Below are positions 25,448 to 33,709 of a stretch of 62,637 bases of DNA, piece by piece. The stretch comes from Chloroflexota bacterium (GTDB lineage: Bacteria; Chloroflexota; Dehalococcoidia; SHYD01; JACQUQ01): NCBI GenBank assembly GCA_016210175.1, contig JACQUQ010000078.1, positions 1-62,637 of the forward strand, read 5' to 3'. The notes below the pieces were generated by a model. The model saw nothing but the letters and a program-made list of their open reading frames with translations. It did not search any database and was not told where the DNA came from. The position numbers and the translations under genes were made by a program. Numbering within the stretch: the stretch's first letter is position 1; the number at the start of each line of letters is the position of its first letter.

Positions 25448-25559
25448 CTAGTGTTCTGTCAGCCGTGACCTGATGGGTGAGACCGCCGCCGTGAACGGCG
25501 GGCCCGCCCTTCAGGGCGGCGGGATGGCACCCATCACAGGAGGATTGACAGAGCACTAG
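25448..25559. mobile_element. MITE-like element
   Basis: A 112-bp stretch bounded by near-perfect 14-bp inverted repeats, CTAGTGTTCTGTCA and TGACAGAGCACTAG (one mismatch). The TA at each end would suit an IS630/Tc1-type TA target duplication. The interior carries GC-rich palindromes (CCGCCGTGAACGGCGG and CCGCCCTTCAGGGCGG) and no ORF. It lies 61 bp upstream of the sigma-factor gene. Confidence 0.65.
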
Positions 25560-26064
25560 CCGTACCCTCGACAGGGCCCGCGCCTTGCGCTCCCGTCTCC
25601 ACCGGAAACGGCGCCCACGACGCCGGGACCAGGCCGCGGCACCCGCCAGCACCGCGGCGCAGTCCCGGCCGGCGTCACCGCGTCGATCTCATCCGAACCG
25701 CCGTCGTGGTCATCTGAGGTCCAAAAGGGACCAATTGCGATAATTTTACGCGAATAATGCCACGCTGCGCAAGTCGTCGCAAGTGGAGATGGAAAACTTC
25801 TTCCCGCTATCGATCCCTCCAGGGTGTCGTGGTAGATGCACCATAGTGTGGAAAGCTGCGCGCGCGCTCTGTTATGAGTTCAGCGAAGCATCCGTCCTCC
25901 TGGCGCTCCAACGCACGGGGGCCACGGACGCTTCGGCCTCCGACCTCAGCACGACACCATGCGCCCCGGCCTCTCTCCAGGGTGGCGCGCCCGACTGTTA
26001 TGCCGTCGCGATACTTTCCCGGCGAAATGCGAGAGATTTTCTGCAAATTGACGGCCTCTGAGAC
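25560..26064. other. Intergenic region, no gene recognised
   Basis: About 500 bp between the MITE-like element and the marR promoter. Short ORFs on both strands (92 and 79 aa) have no family features and mutually overlap, so neither is called. The stretch from about 25730 is less GC-rich than the surrounding genes. Confidence 0.5.
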
Positions 26065-26093
26065 TTGTTGCTCAGGTCCGGCTGGTATATACT
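26065..26093 (+). promoter_or_regulatory. Sigma-70-type promoter of marR gene
   Basis: TTGTTG (26065-26070), a 17-bp spacer and TATACT (26088-26093), about 80 bp upstream of the MarR start. Confidence 0.6.
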
Positions 26094-26172
26094 GGGAACG
26101 TTTCGATGTGCGCTAAATACTAGGTGAAATCCCGCAGAAGGCAGGCGCCTCCCGCAGCCGAAGGAGTTCACG

Positions 26173-26652
26173 ATGGACGATGAGAAAACGCGCCTGGTGC
26201 AGCGCATTCTCGACCTGACCGAAAGCCTCCAGCACATCCTGCGCCGCGTGCTGCCCACCAATTGGAGCACGCTGGACCTGACCATGTCCCAGTTGAAGGT
26301 GGTCTTCCTGCTTTACGCCCAGGGGCCAGCCCACATGAGCCGCCTGGCCACGGCCCTGGGGGTGTCGCTGCCCACCGCCACCGGCATCGTGGACCGCCTG
26401 GTGGAGAGAGGGCTGGTCACGCGCGAGGAGTCGCCCGGCGACCGCCGCCTGGTGGTCATCCGGCTGTCAGAGCACGGCGAAGGTATGATCCTTCGGTCCT
26501 GGGAAGCCTTCAAGCTGAACCTCAGCGATCTGCTGCACGCCGCTGACCCCCAGGACCTTGAGACCCTGGCCGAGGGCCTGGACGTGGTACGACGCCTGGC
26601 CGCGCAGCGCATCGGCGCCCCCGAAGAAGTGCCAGACGCCTTCCCACGCTAG
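26173..26652 (+). CDS. MarR-family transcriptional regulator
   Basis: A 159-aa winged-helix protein. The recognition-helix region is MSRLATALGVSLPTATGIVDRLVERGLVTREESPGDRRLVVIRLSEHG, with the DRR wing typical of MarR. Helices at both ends would form the dimer interface. AAGGAG lies upstream of the ATG. It is transcribed alone, with its own promoter and a 220-bp gap before the TetR gene, and its target is unknown. Confidence 0.92.
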   Translation: MDDEKTRLVQRILDLTESLQHILRRVLPTNWSTLDLTMSQLKVVFLLYAQGPAHMSRLATALGVSLPTATGIVDRLVERGLVTREESPGDRRLVVIRLSEHGEGMILRSWEAFKLNLSDLLHAADPQDLETLAEGLDVVRRLAAQRIGAPEEVPDAFPR

Positions 26653-26811
26653 CCGCTGGCACCCTCACCTGTTCCACCCTGGCGCGCCTCCCGCCCACGC
26701 CCAGGCAGTAGCCACCGGGTTCGGCGCGCCCTGCACTCCTGCTGCCGTTCGTCTCCCTTGATGGTCCTGCTGGCGCGCACAACTCCCTGAAGTATCGGCG
26801 CTCGTGGGCTA

Positions 26812-26854
26812 TTGACACGGAGCATCCACTCCCGTATACTGACTGACGAGTCAG
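26812..26854 (+). promoter_or_regulatory. Consensus promoter with overlapping palindromic operator, tetR gene
   Basis: TTGACA (26812-26817), a 17-bp spacer and TATACT (26835-26840). The inverted repeat CTGACT-GACG-AGTCAG (26839-26854) overlaps the -10 end and the expected start site. A repressor bound there would block initiation, so autoregulation by the TetR protein encoded 20 bp downstream is likely. Confidence 0.75.
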
Positions 26855-26872
26855 CCAGCACGGAGAGGGCCT

Positions 26873-27496
26873 ATGCACACCGACTCGCGGACGGAGCAGC
26901 GCCGGGCGTCGCTCCTCCAGGCGGCCCTGGAGCTGTTCGTCGAGAAGGGCTTTCACGAGACCAAGGTCTCGGAGATCGTCGAGCGCGCCGGGGTAGCCCA
27001 GGGCACCTTCTATCTGTACTTCTCCAGCAAGCGCGAGGCTTTCAATACGCTGATGGGGCTGTGGTTCGACGCGCTGTGGCGCGTCCTGGAGGAGTCGTCC
27101 CGCTTTCGCCCGGCCACTCTGGAAGAAGCCGCCGCCCGCGCCCACGCCGACGTGGCCACGGTCTTTCGGCTGTGCGCCGACCGTCCGCTCCTGGCGCGTC
27201 TCATGCTCAAGCAGGCCGAGGGCGTCGGCCCCGACGTGAGCGAGCGGCTGGAGGACTTCCGGGTCCGGGTCGCGGCCCATATCGAGCAGACCTTCACCTT
27301 GCGCCAGGAAGCTGGCCTCGTGCGGCCCTTCAACGCCAGGGTCCTGGCCCACAGCCTGGTCGGCATGGTGGAGCGGGTCGCCTTCCGCTGGTTCGTCATG
27401 GGAGAGACGCCGCCCCTGTCCCCGGAGGACCTGGCGGAGGAGTTGGTCCAGTTCCAGGTCCGCGGCATCGCGCGGGACTGGCCGCCCGCGGTGTAG
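26873..27496 (+). CDS. TetR-family transcriptional repressor
   Basis: A 207-aa protein with a TetR DNA-binding domain: LLQAALELFVEKGFHETKVSEIVERAGVAQGTFYLYFSSKREAF (about residues 14-57). The helical ligand-binding region follows. It precedes the RND pump and adaptor genes in the same direction and is the likely local repressor of the operon. Confidence 0.92.
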   Translation: MHTDSRTEQRRASLLQAALELFVEKGFHETKVSEIVERAGVAQGTFYLYFSSKREAFNTLMGLWFDALWRVLEESSRFRPATLEEAAARAHADVATVFRLCADRPLLARLMLKQAEGVGPDVSERLEDFRVRVAAHIEQTFTLRQEAGLVRPFNARVLAHSLVGMVERVAFRWFVMGETPPLSPEDLAEELVQFQVRGIARDWPPAV

Positions 27497-27595
27497 GGCA
27501 CGGCCGGCACCCACCCCGCTCTGGGCCAGGTGTCGGGCGCCGCGCGGCGGGGAACGGTGCCGGGGCATCGCAGATCGCTGGGAAAGGAACCGGTC

Positions 27596-30500
27596 ATGTG
27601 GCTGTCCGACCTCTCCATCCGCCAGCCGGTGTTCATCAGTATGGTCCTGGCCGCGGCCGTGGTGCTGGGCGGTATGTCCTACAGCCGGATGGCCGTGGAC
27701 CTGTTCCCCGATGTGGCGTTCCCGGTGGTGGCGGTCCGCACCACCTTCCCCGGCGCGGGGCCGGCTGAGGTCGAAACCCTGGTGACCAAGCCCCTGGAGG
27801 ACGCCCTGGGCTCCATCAGTGGAGTCGAGCACGTGCGCTCCACCTCGTCGGAGTCGGTCTCCCTGGTGGTGGTGGAGTTCGACCTGGGCCACCCCGTGGA
27901 AGAGGGGGCTAACGCGGTGCGTGACCGGGTGGCCGCGGTGCGGCCCCTGCTGCCCGACGGCGCAGACGACCCGGCGGTGCTCCGCTTCGACCCTAGCCAG
28001 ATGCCCATCATGTCCATCGCGGTGTCCGACCGCTCCGGACGACTCGCCGCACCCCAGATCCGCAAGCTGCTGGAGGACGCCGTGGAGCCCCGGCTGGAGC
28101 GGCTGGAGGGTGTGGCGGCGGTGACCGTGGAGGGCGGCGGGGAGCGGGAAATCCAGGTGGCCCTGAGCCTGGATGCCACCCGCGCGCGCAACCTGTCCGT
28201 CCCCCAGATCGGTGCGGCCCTGCGCGCCGAGAACCAGAGCATCCCCGGCGGCCGCCTGGCAGAGCGCCAGCAGGAGTACCTGCTGCGGACCACCGGCGAG
28301 TTCTCCTCGGTGGCCGAGATCGGCAGCGTGGTGGTGGGCACCCGCAACGGCGTGCCCGTCTTCCTGCGGGACATCGCTACCATCTCCGACGGGTTCAAGG
28401 AACAGCGCACCATCAGCCGCCTCAACGGCCAGGAGGCCGTGGCCCTGGCCATCACCAAGCAGTCCGGGGCCAACACGGTGCAGGTTGCCGAGCAGGTCAC
28501 GAAGGAGCTGGCGGCCGTCGGCGCACGCTACCCCGACCTGGACTTCGCCGTCGTCCGGGACGACTCCACCGCTATCAAGGAGGCCAACGACGATGTGCGC
28601 CTGGCCCTGGTCCTGGGCGCCCTGTGCGCCACCGTGGTGGTGTACCTCTTCTTCCAGGACTGGCGCAACACCCTGGTGACCGTTGCCGGGCTGCCCATCA
28701 TCGTCACCAGCACCTTCGCCGTCATGCACTGGCTGGGCTTCAGCCTGAACATGCTGAGCCTGCTGGGGCTCTCCCTCTCCATCGGCATCCTCATCGATGA
28801 CGCCATCGTGGTGCGGGAGAATATCTTCCGCCACACTGAGCAGGGCGAGGAGCCCGTGGTGGCGGCGAGCAAGGGAACGCGGGAGATCGCCTTCGCCGTG
28901 CTGGCGACTACCTTCTCTATTGTGGCGGTCTTCCTGCCGGTGGGCTTCGCCAGTGGGATGATCGGCCAGTTCTTGCGGGAGTTCGGCATCACGGTAGCCG
29001 CGGCGGTGCTGATCTCCCTGGTGGAGGCCTTCACCCTGGCCCCCATGCTCTCGGCCCACTTCTTTCACCGCACGCAGCACGGGCGGGAGCGCCGCGCCGG
29101 TGGGCTGGGCGCCCGGCTCGGCCGGGCCTATGACCGGGTGACCGTGGGGTACGGCCGGCTGCTGGGCTGGAGTCTGGGCCACCGCCGCGTGGTGGTGGGC
29201 GTCGGCATCACAAGCCTGGCGGGGAGCCTGGCGCTGGTCTCTCTGGTGGGCGTGACCTTCTTCCCCCGCACCGAAGAACGACAGTTCACCATGAGCCTGG
29301 AGCTGCCCGCCGGGACCACGCTGGAGGAGACCGACCTGGCCGTCCGCTACCTGGGCGAGGTGGTCGCTGCCCAGCCTGAGGTCCGGCACGTCTACACCCG
29401 CACCGGCGCCTCCGACGGCGCGCCGGAGCGGGGCTCGGTGTACGTGCGTCTGCACGAGCACGCCGAGAGCGCCCGCGTCCAGGAGCGGCTGCGGGAGCAG
29501 CTGCGCCACCTTCCAGGGCTGACCTTCAGCAGCCAGGACCCCATGGGCGGCGCCACCACCTCGGTGGCGAACCGCCCCCTGGTGCTCGCGGTCCAGGGGG
29601 GATCCTCCCTGGCGGACCTGGATGCGGCCTCCCGCAGCATCCTGGAGGCCATCCGGGAGGTCCCCGGCCTGCAAGACCTGGACCGCACCTACAAGCCCGG
29701 CAAGCCGGAGCTGCGCATCGTGGTGGACCGCCAGCGCGCCGCCGACCTGGGCCTCAGCGCCGGCACCCTGGGGGCCACGGTTCGCACCCTGGTCAATGGC
29801 GATGTCCCCAGCACGCTGCGGGAGGGCGACACCGAGACCGACATCCGGGTGCGCCTTCGGGAGCAGGACCGGACCCGCCTCAACGACCTCCTCCGCCTTA
29901 CAGTTCCCACAGCCCAGGGCGTCGCGGTGCCCCTGAGCGCCGTGGCCCGGGTCGAGATCGCCGTCGGGCCGGTGCAGATCGAGCGGGAGGACCGCCAGCG
30001 GCAAGTGCTGGTCGGGGCGGAAACCGGCGGGCGGCCCCTGGGCGACGTCGCGGCGGAGGTGCGCCAGCGCCTGGAGCAGGTGGCCCTGCCGCCCGGCGTG
30101 ACGTATGCCTTCACCGGGAACACCCAGCAGTCGGAAGAGTCTTTCGGCTCCCTCCTCCAGGCGCTGCTGCTGGGCATCGTCTTCCTGTACATGGTGCTGG
30201 CGTCCCAGTTCGGGTCGTTCCTGCACCCCTTCACCATCATGCTCTCGCTGCCGCTGTCCCTCGCCGGGGCCTTCCTGGGGCTGCTGGTCTTCGGCAAGCC
30301 CCTGGACATCATGGGCATGATTGGTATCATCATGCTCATGGGGCTGGTGACCAAGAACGCCATCCTGCTCATCGATTTCATCCTGCGGCTGCGGCGGGAT
30401 GGCTACGACCGGCGCACCGCCATCATGACCGCCGGGCCGGTCCGCCTGCGGCCCATCCTGATGACCACGCTGGCGATGGTCTTCGGCATGGTGCCGACGG

Positions 30501-30724
30501 CGCTCTCGGTGGGGTCAAGCTCCGGGTTCCGGGCGCCCATGGCTATCACCGTCATCGGCGGTCTCATCACCTCCACCCTGCTCACCCTGGTGGTGGTGCC
30601 CGTCGTCTACACGCTGCTCGACGACGTGCAGGGGTGGCGTCCCCGGCGCCACAGCCGGACGGCGGGACCGGAGTGGTCGGCGTTCGCGGGCGAGGAGATG
30701 GTCGGCGCCCGGCGGGACGGTTAG
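27596..30724 (+). CDS. RND-family efflux transporter, inner-membrane pump
   Basis: A 1042-aa pump of the AcrB/HAE1 type. The N-terminal first membrane helix (LSIRQPVFISMVLAAAVVLGG) is followed by the porter domain FPGAGPAEVETLVTKPLEDAL, a membrane block with IGILIDDAIVVREN, and the repeated C-terminal half with MGLVTKNAILLIDF. ATG 27596 was chosen because MWLSDLSI is the family N-terminus. It lies between tetR and the adaptor gene. The acidic residues of the proton relay appear in the first DD motif. Substrate cannot be inferred. Confidence 0.93.
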   Translation: MWLSDLSIRQPVFISMVLAAAVVLGGMSYSRMAVDLFPDVAFPVVAVRTTFPGAGPAEVETLVTKPLEDALGSISGVEHVRSTSSESVSLVVVEFDLGHPVEEGANAVRDRVAAVRPLLPDGADDPAVLRFDPSQMPIMSIAVSDRSGRLAAPQIRKLLEDAVEPRLERLEGVAAVTVEGGGEREIQVALSLDATRARNLSVPQIGAALRAENQSIPGGRLAERQQEYLLRTTGEFSSVAEIGSVVVGTRNGVPVFLRDIATISDGFKEQRTISRLNGQEAVALAITKQSGANTVQVAEQVTKELAAVGARYPDLDFAVVRDDSTAIKEANDDVRLALVLGALCATVVVYLFFQDWRNTLVTVAGLPIIVTSTFAVMHWLGFSLNMLSLLGLSLSIGILIDDAIVVRENIFRHTEQGEEPVVAASKGTREIAFAVLATTFSIVAVFLPVGFASGMIGQFLREFGITVAAAVLISLVEAFTLAPMLSAHFFHRTQHGRERRAGGLGARLGRAYDRVTVGYGRLLGWSLGHRRVVVGVGITSLAGSLALVSLVGVTFFPRTEERQFTMSLELPAGTTLEETDLAVRYLGEVVAAQPEVRHVYTRTGASDGAPERGSVYVRLHEHAESARVQERLREQLRHLPGLTFSSQDPMGGATTSVANRPLVLAVQGGSSLADLDAASRSILEAIREVPGLQDLDRTYKPGKPELRIVVDRQRAADLGLSAGTLGATVRTLVNGDVPSTLREGDTETDIRVRLREQDRTRLNDLLRLTVPTAQGVAVPLSAVARVEIAVGPVQIEREDRQRQVLVGAETGGRPLGDVAAEVRQRLEQVALPPGVTYAFTGNTQQSEESFGSLLQALLLGIVFLYMVLASQFGSFLHPFTIMLSLPLSLAGAFLGLLVFGKPLDIMGMIGIIMLMGLVTKNAILLIDFILRLRRDGYDRRTAIMTAGPVRLRPILMTTLAMVFGMVPTALSVGSSSGFRAPMAITVIGGLITSTLLTLVVVPVVYTLLDDVQGWRPRRHSRTAGPEWSAFAGEEMVGARRDG

Positions 30725-30815
30725 GTAGGCGGTCCGCCGGGCTTGCCGGAGCGGAGTCGGGGTTGCCTCCAGGAGCCGAGTCCCCGTGGAGATCTCCCAG
30801 GAAGGGAGGAGCGGT

Positions 30816-33059
30816 ATGCGTCTCCGGTTTTCTCGTTGGTTGGGCCTGGCGCTGGTGTCCCTGGTGGCCCTCGCGGCCTGCCAGGGACAGGGCGACGGCC
30901 AGCAGTCCGCCGGTGCGGTGGCCGTGCCGGTGAGGGTCGCGTCGGTCCGGGAGGGCGCCATCAGCGCCACATTGTCCTTCTCCGGCTCTATCCAGGCGGC
31001 GGACCAGGTCGAGTTGCTGCCGGGCACGTCCGGCAGGATTGAGCGCATCCTGGTGGATGTGGGCTCCGTCGTCCGGCAGGGGGAGCCCATCGCGCAGTTG
31101 GAGACCGATACCCTGCGGGCCGCGCTCAAGTCGGCAGCGGCCACTCTCCAGAGCGCCCAGGCCCAGCTGAATAATGCCCTAGCGGGAGCCCGGCCTGAGC
31201 AGGTGGCGGCGGCCAGGGCCGGTCTGGAGGCGGCGCGCGTCAAGCTGACGGACATGCGCGACGGCGGGCGCGCCGAGCAGATCGCGACGGCAGAGGCCAA
31301 CGTCGCCCGCGCCCAGGCGCGGCTGTATGAGCTGCGGGCCATCTCCCAGGCCCAGGTGGACAAGGCGGCAGCCGACCTGGCGAGCGCAGAGGCCCGGCTG
31401 AACCAGGTGCTTAACCCCACCCTGGCGGACCTCCAGGCGGCGGAAGCCGCGGCGGGCGCGGCCCAGGCCAGCCTCCAGAGCGCCCAGGCCGGTCTCGACC
31501 GGCTGTTGCACCCGGGCCCCGGCGACGTGGCGGTGGCGGAGGCGAATCTCGAAAGCGCACGGGCGCGGCTGGCCGCGGTGCGAGAGCGTCCGACCATCGG
31601 CATCATTGAAGAAGCCCAGCGCGCGGTCGAGGGCGCACGGGAGGCGCTGCTGGAGGCGCAGCGGCGCCTCGCCGGGTTCGATAACCAGCTCCGGGATGTC
31701 TCGGGTGGGGCGGCGTACCTCGCGGCCTGGTCGGCCCTGAACACGGTCCGGACCAGGCTGGAGCAGGACCTGGCCGGCAATGTGCCGCCCACACAGCTCC
31801 AGGCGGACCAACTCGCGGTCGAGGCTGCCTGGCAAGGGATAGAGAACGCGGAGCGGGACGTGGTCTGGAGCAAACTGGGATTCACGGCGGGGGAGTACAC
31901 CGCCGCGCAGTCGGGAGTGAAGACCGCGACCCAGAACCTGAAGGATGCCCGGAAGACGCTGGTGGACCTGGACCCGGCGCCCAAGGACGAAGAGTTGCGC
32001 GCCGCAGAGGTGGCGGTGCGGTCGGCCGAGGCGAGTCTGGACCGGCTCGTGAACCCGTCGGCGGCCGATGTGGCGGCCGCGCAGGCGGCCGTGGATCAGG
32101 CGCGGTCGGCGCTGGCCGCGGCCCAGAACCGGCTGACGACCCTCAAGGACCCCACGCCCGCCGACGTTGAGGCGGCCAGGGCCGCCGTCGCTAGCGCGCG
32201 GGTAGCCTTCCAGGCCGCGCAGGCCAAATGGGGCCAGCCCAAGGATGGGGTCTCTCCCTCCGAGCTCCAGGCAGCGGAGAGCGACCTGATCCGGGCCCAG
32301 AATGACCTGGCCCTGGCCCGCAACCCCTTCACCGCGGCGGACCTCCAGGCACAGGAGCAGCAGGTAGCCCAGCTCGCAAACCAGGCAACCCTGGCAGAGA
32401 ACCCGTACACCAGCCACGACCTCCAACGGCTGACGGCTGGGGTCGCAGTGGCCGAGGCCGCGGTGGAGCAGGCCCGGCTCGTGCTCGACCAGGCGACGGT
32501 CACTGCCCCCTTCGATGCCATCGTGGCGAAGAAGTATCTGTCCAGGGGTGCGCTGGCAGGCCCCGCCACCCCCATCGTCTCTCTGGTGTCCTCGCGCGTC
32601 GAAGTGGTCTTCCACGTCGAGGAGGCGGCGCTGGGCCGCATTGGGACCGACCAGGCCGTTACCTTCACCGTACCGGCCTACGAGGAGCGCGCCTTTATGG
32701 GACAGGTGAGCAGTATCGCCCCCATTGCCGATGCGGCCAGCCGCACCTTCACGGTCAAGATCACGCCGGAGGACGCGGCGGGCCGGTTGAAGGCCGGGAT
32801 GTTCGCCAACCTCCAGGTCATCGTCGCCGGGAGGGAGCGCGCGCTGGTCATCCCGCGCCCGGCGGCGCTGGAGCGGCCCGACGGCCCGGTAGTCTTCGTG
32901 GTCCGGGATGGCACGGCGGAAATGCGCCGGGTGCGTTTGGGGCTGACCGGCGACAGTGATGTGGAAGTGCTGGAGGGCCTGGCCGCGGGCGAGGCAGTGG
33001 TGGTGCAGGGCAACCGCACCCTGCGGGACAACGACCCGGTGAAGGTCATCGAGCCGTAG
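30816..33059 (+). CDS. RND efflux adaptor lipoprotein with expanded coiled-coil repeats
   Basis: A 747-aa periplasmic adaptor. The signal peptide ends in a lipobox (LVALAAC, Cys near residue 22). The split lipoyl/barrel-sandwich parts are QVELLPGTSGRIERILVDVGSVVRQGEPIAQL at the front and VTAPFDAIVAKKYLSRGALAG towards the back. Beta-barrel and membrane-proximal domains follow. Between them lie about 450 residues of helical repeats with the theme NP-x2-ADLxAAxAxVxxAxxxLxxAQ. Usual adaptors are about 350-450 aa, so the hairpin is greatly extended. It is the third gene of the tetR-pump operon. Confidence 0.9.
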   Translation: MRLRFSRWLGLALVSLVALAACQGQGDGQQSAGAVAVPVRVASVREGAISATLSFSGSIQAADQVELLPGTSGRIERILVDVGSVVRQGEPIAQLETDTLRAALKSAAATLQSAQAQLNNALAGARPEQVAAARAGLEAARVKLTDMRDGGRAEQIATAEANVARAQARLYELRAISQAQVDKAAADLASAEARLNQVLNPTLADLQAAEAAAGAAQASLQSAQAGLDRLLHPGPGDVAVAEANLESARARLAAVRERPTIGIIEEAQRAVEGAREALLEAQRRLAGFDNQLRDVSGGAAYLAAWSALNTVRTRLEQDLAGNVPPTQLQADQLAVEAAWQGIENAERDVVWSKLGFTAGEYTAAQSGVKTATQNLKDARKTLVDLDPAPKDEELRAAEVAVRSAEASLDRLVNPSAADVAAAQAAVDQARSALAAAQNRLTTLKDPTPADVEAARAAVASARVAFQAAQAKWGQPKDGVSPSELQAAESDLIRAQNDLALARNPFTAADLQAQEQQVAQLANQATLAENPYTSHDLQRLTAGVAVAEAAVEQARLVLDQATVTAPFDAIVAKKYLSRGALAGPATPIVSLVSSRVEVVFHVEEAALGRIGTDQAVTFTVPAYEERAFMGQVSSIAPIADAASRTFTVKITPEDAAGRLKAGMFANLQVIVAGRERALVIPRPAALERPDGPVVFVVRDGTAEMRRVRLGLTGDSDVEVLEGLAAGEAVVVQGNRTLRDNDPVKVIEP

Positions 33060-33077
33060 CCCGCGAGCGGGCGCCCC

Positions 33078-33560
33078 TCAGCCCAGGCGGACGTAGCGTC
33101 TGCCGTAGAACACCAGGGGCGCGTCGGCGGCGCCCACCCCCGCGGCCTCTACCTGGCCCAGGAAGATGGTATGGTCGCCGCCGTCGTACTCAGCAGCCAC
33201 GCGGCAGTCCAGCCAGGCCAGGGCCTGCCCCAGGAGCGGGACGCCGGTTGCCGCGGTGCGGTAGGGCACGCCCTCGAACCGAGGGCTCACCAGGGGCGCC
33301 TGGCCCGAGAAGCGGTCGGCCAGAAACATCTGGCCGCGGCCCAGGATGCTGACCCCGTAGACGCCGCTCTCCCGCACGTAGTCGTGACTCAGGCTCAGGC
33401 GGTCGAGGCACACCAGCACCAGGGGCGGCTCCAGGGACACCGAGCAGAAGGCGTTCACCGTCAGGCCGTGGAAGCCCTCCGGCCGCAGGGTCGTGACCAC
33501 CGCCACCCCGGTGGCGAAATGGGCCATGACCTCCCGGAAGGTCTGGGCATCAACCGCCAT
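33078..33560 (-). CDS. Flavin reductase-like FMN-binding protein
   Basis: A 160-aa protein of the split-barrel flavin reductase family (HpaC-like). Characteristic features are FATGVAVVTTL, HGLTVNAFCSVSLEPPLVLVCL and SGVYGVSILGRGQ. Such enzymes reduce FMN/FAD with NAD(P)H for a monooxygenase partner, but no partner lies next to it. ATG 33560 is preceded by GAGGGGG; a GTG five codons earlier is possible. It converges with the adaptor gene 18 bp away. Confidence 0.88.
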   Translation of the reverse strand: MAVDAQTFREVMAHFATGVAVVTTLRPEGFHGLTVNAFCSVSLEPPLVLVCLDRLSLSHDYVRESGVYGVSILGRGQMFLADRFSGQAPLVSPRFEGVPYRTAATGVPLLGQALAWLDCRVAAEYDGGDHTIFLGQVEAAGVGAADAPLVFYGRRYVRLG

Positions 33561-33591
33561 CGGCCCCCTCAGCACAGCGAGACGCTCTTCT

Positions 33592-33691
33592 CACCACAGA
33601 GTATACAGAGATGTTGTTAAGAGGGCCAGAGAGAGAACGCTGATGCGCCTCTCCTTTTTCTCCCTCTGTGTCCTCTGTGATCTCTGTGGTG
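33592..33691. repeat. Intergenic CACCACAGAG inverted-repeat element
   Basis: CACCACAGAG (33592-33601) pairs with CTCTGTGGTG (33682-33691). Between them are further CTCTGTG units. It lies between rtcB and the flavin reductase gene. A related sequence ending CTCTGTGGTG is found at 35708-35805, so this is a dispersed repeat. Confidence 0.7.
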
Positions 33692-33709
33692 CATCCTGCT
33701 CGTCCGGTG

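Noticed and set aside
25783-26061. 92-aa plus-strand ORF upstream of marR
   Set aside because: No ribosome site of note, no domain, and overlapped by an opposite-strand ORF of similar quality.
26522-30226. 1234-aa minus-strand ORF opposite the RND pump
   Set aside because: It is rich in His, Gly, Gln and Arg, typical of the antisense of a GC-rich gene. The plus strand encodes clear MarR, TetR and RND proteins.
33059-33072. GCCCGC-GA-GCGGGC hairpin between the adaptor and flavin reductase genes
   Set aside because: The stem is only six bases, overlaps the stop codon and has no T-tract; too weak to call a terminator.
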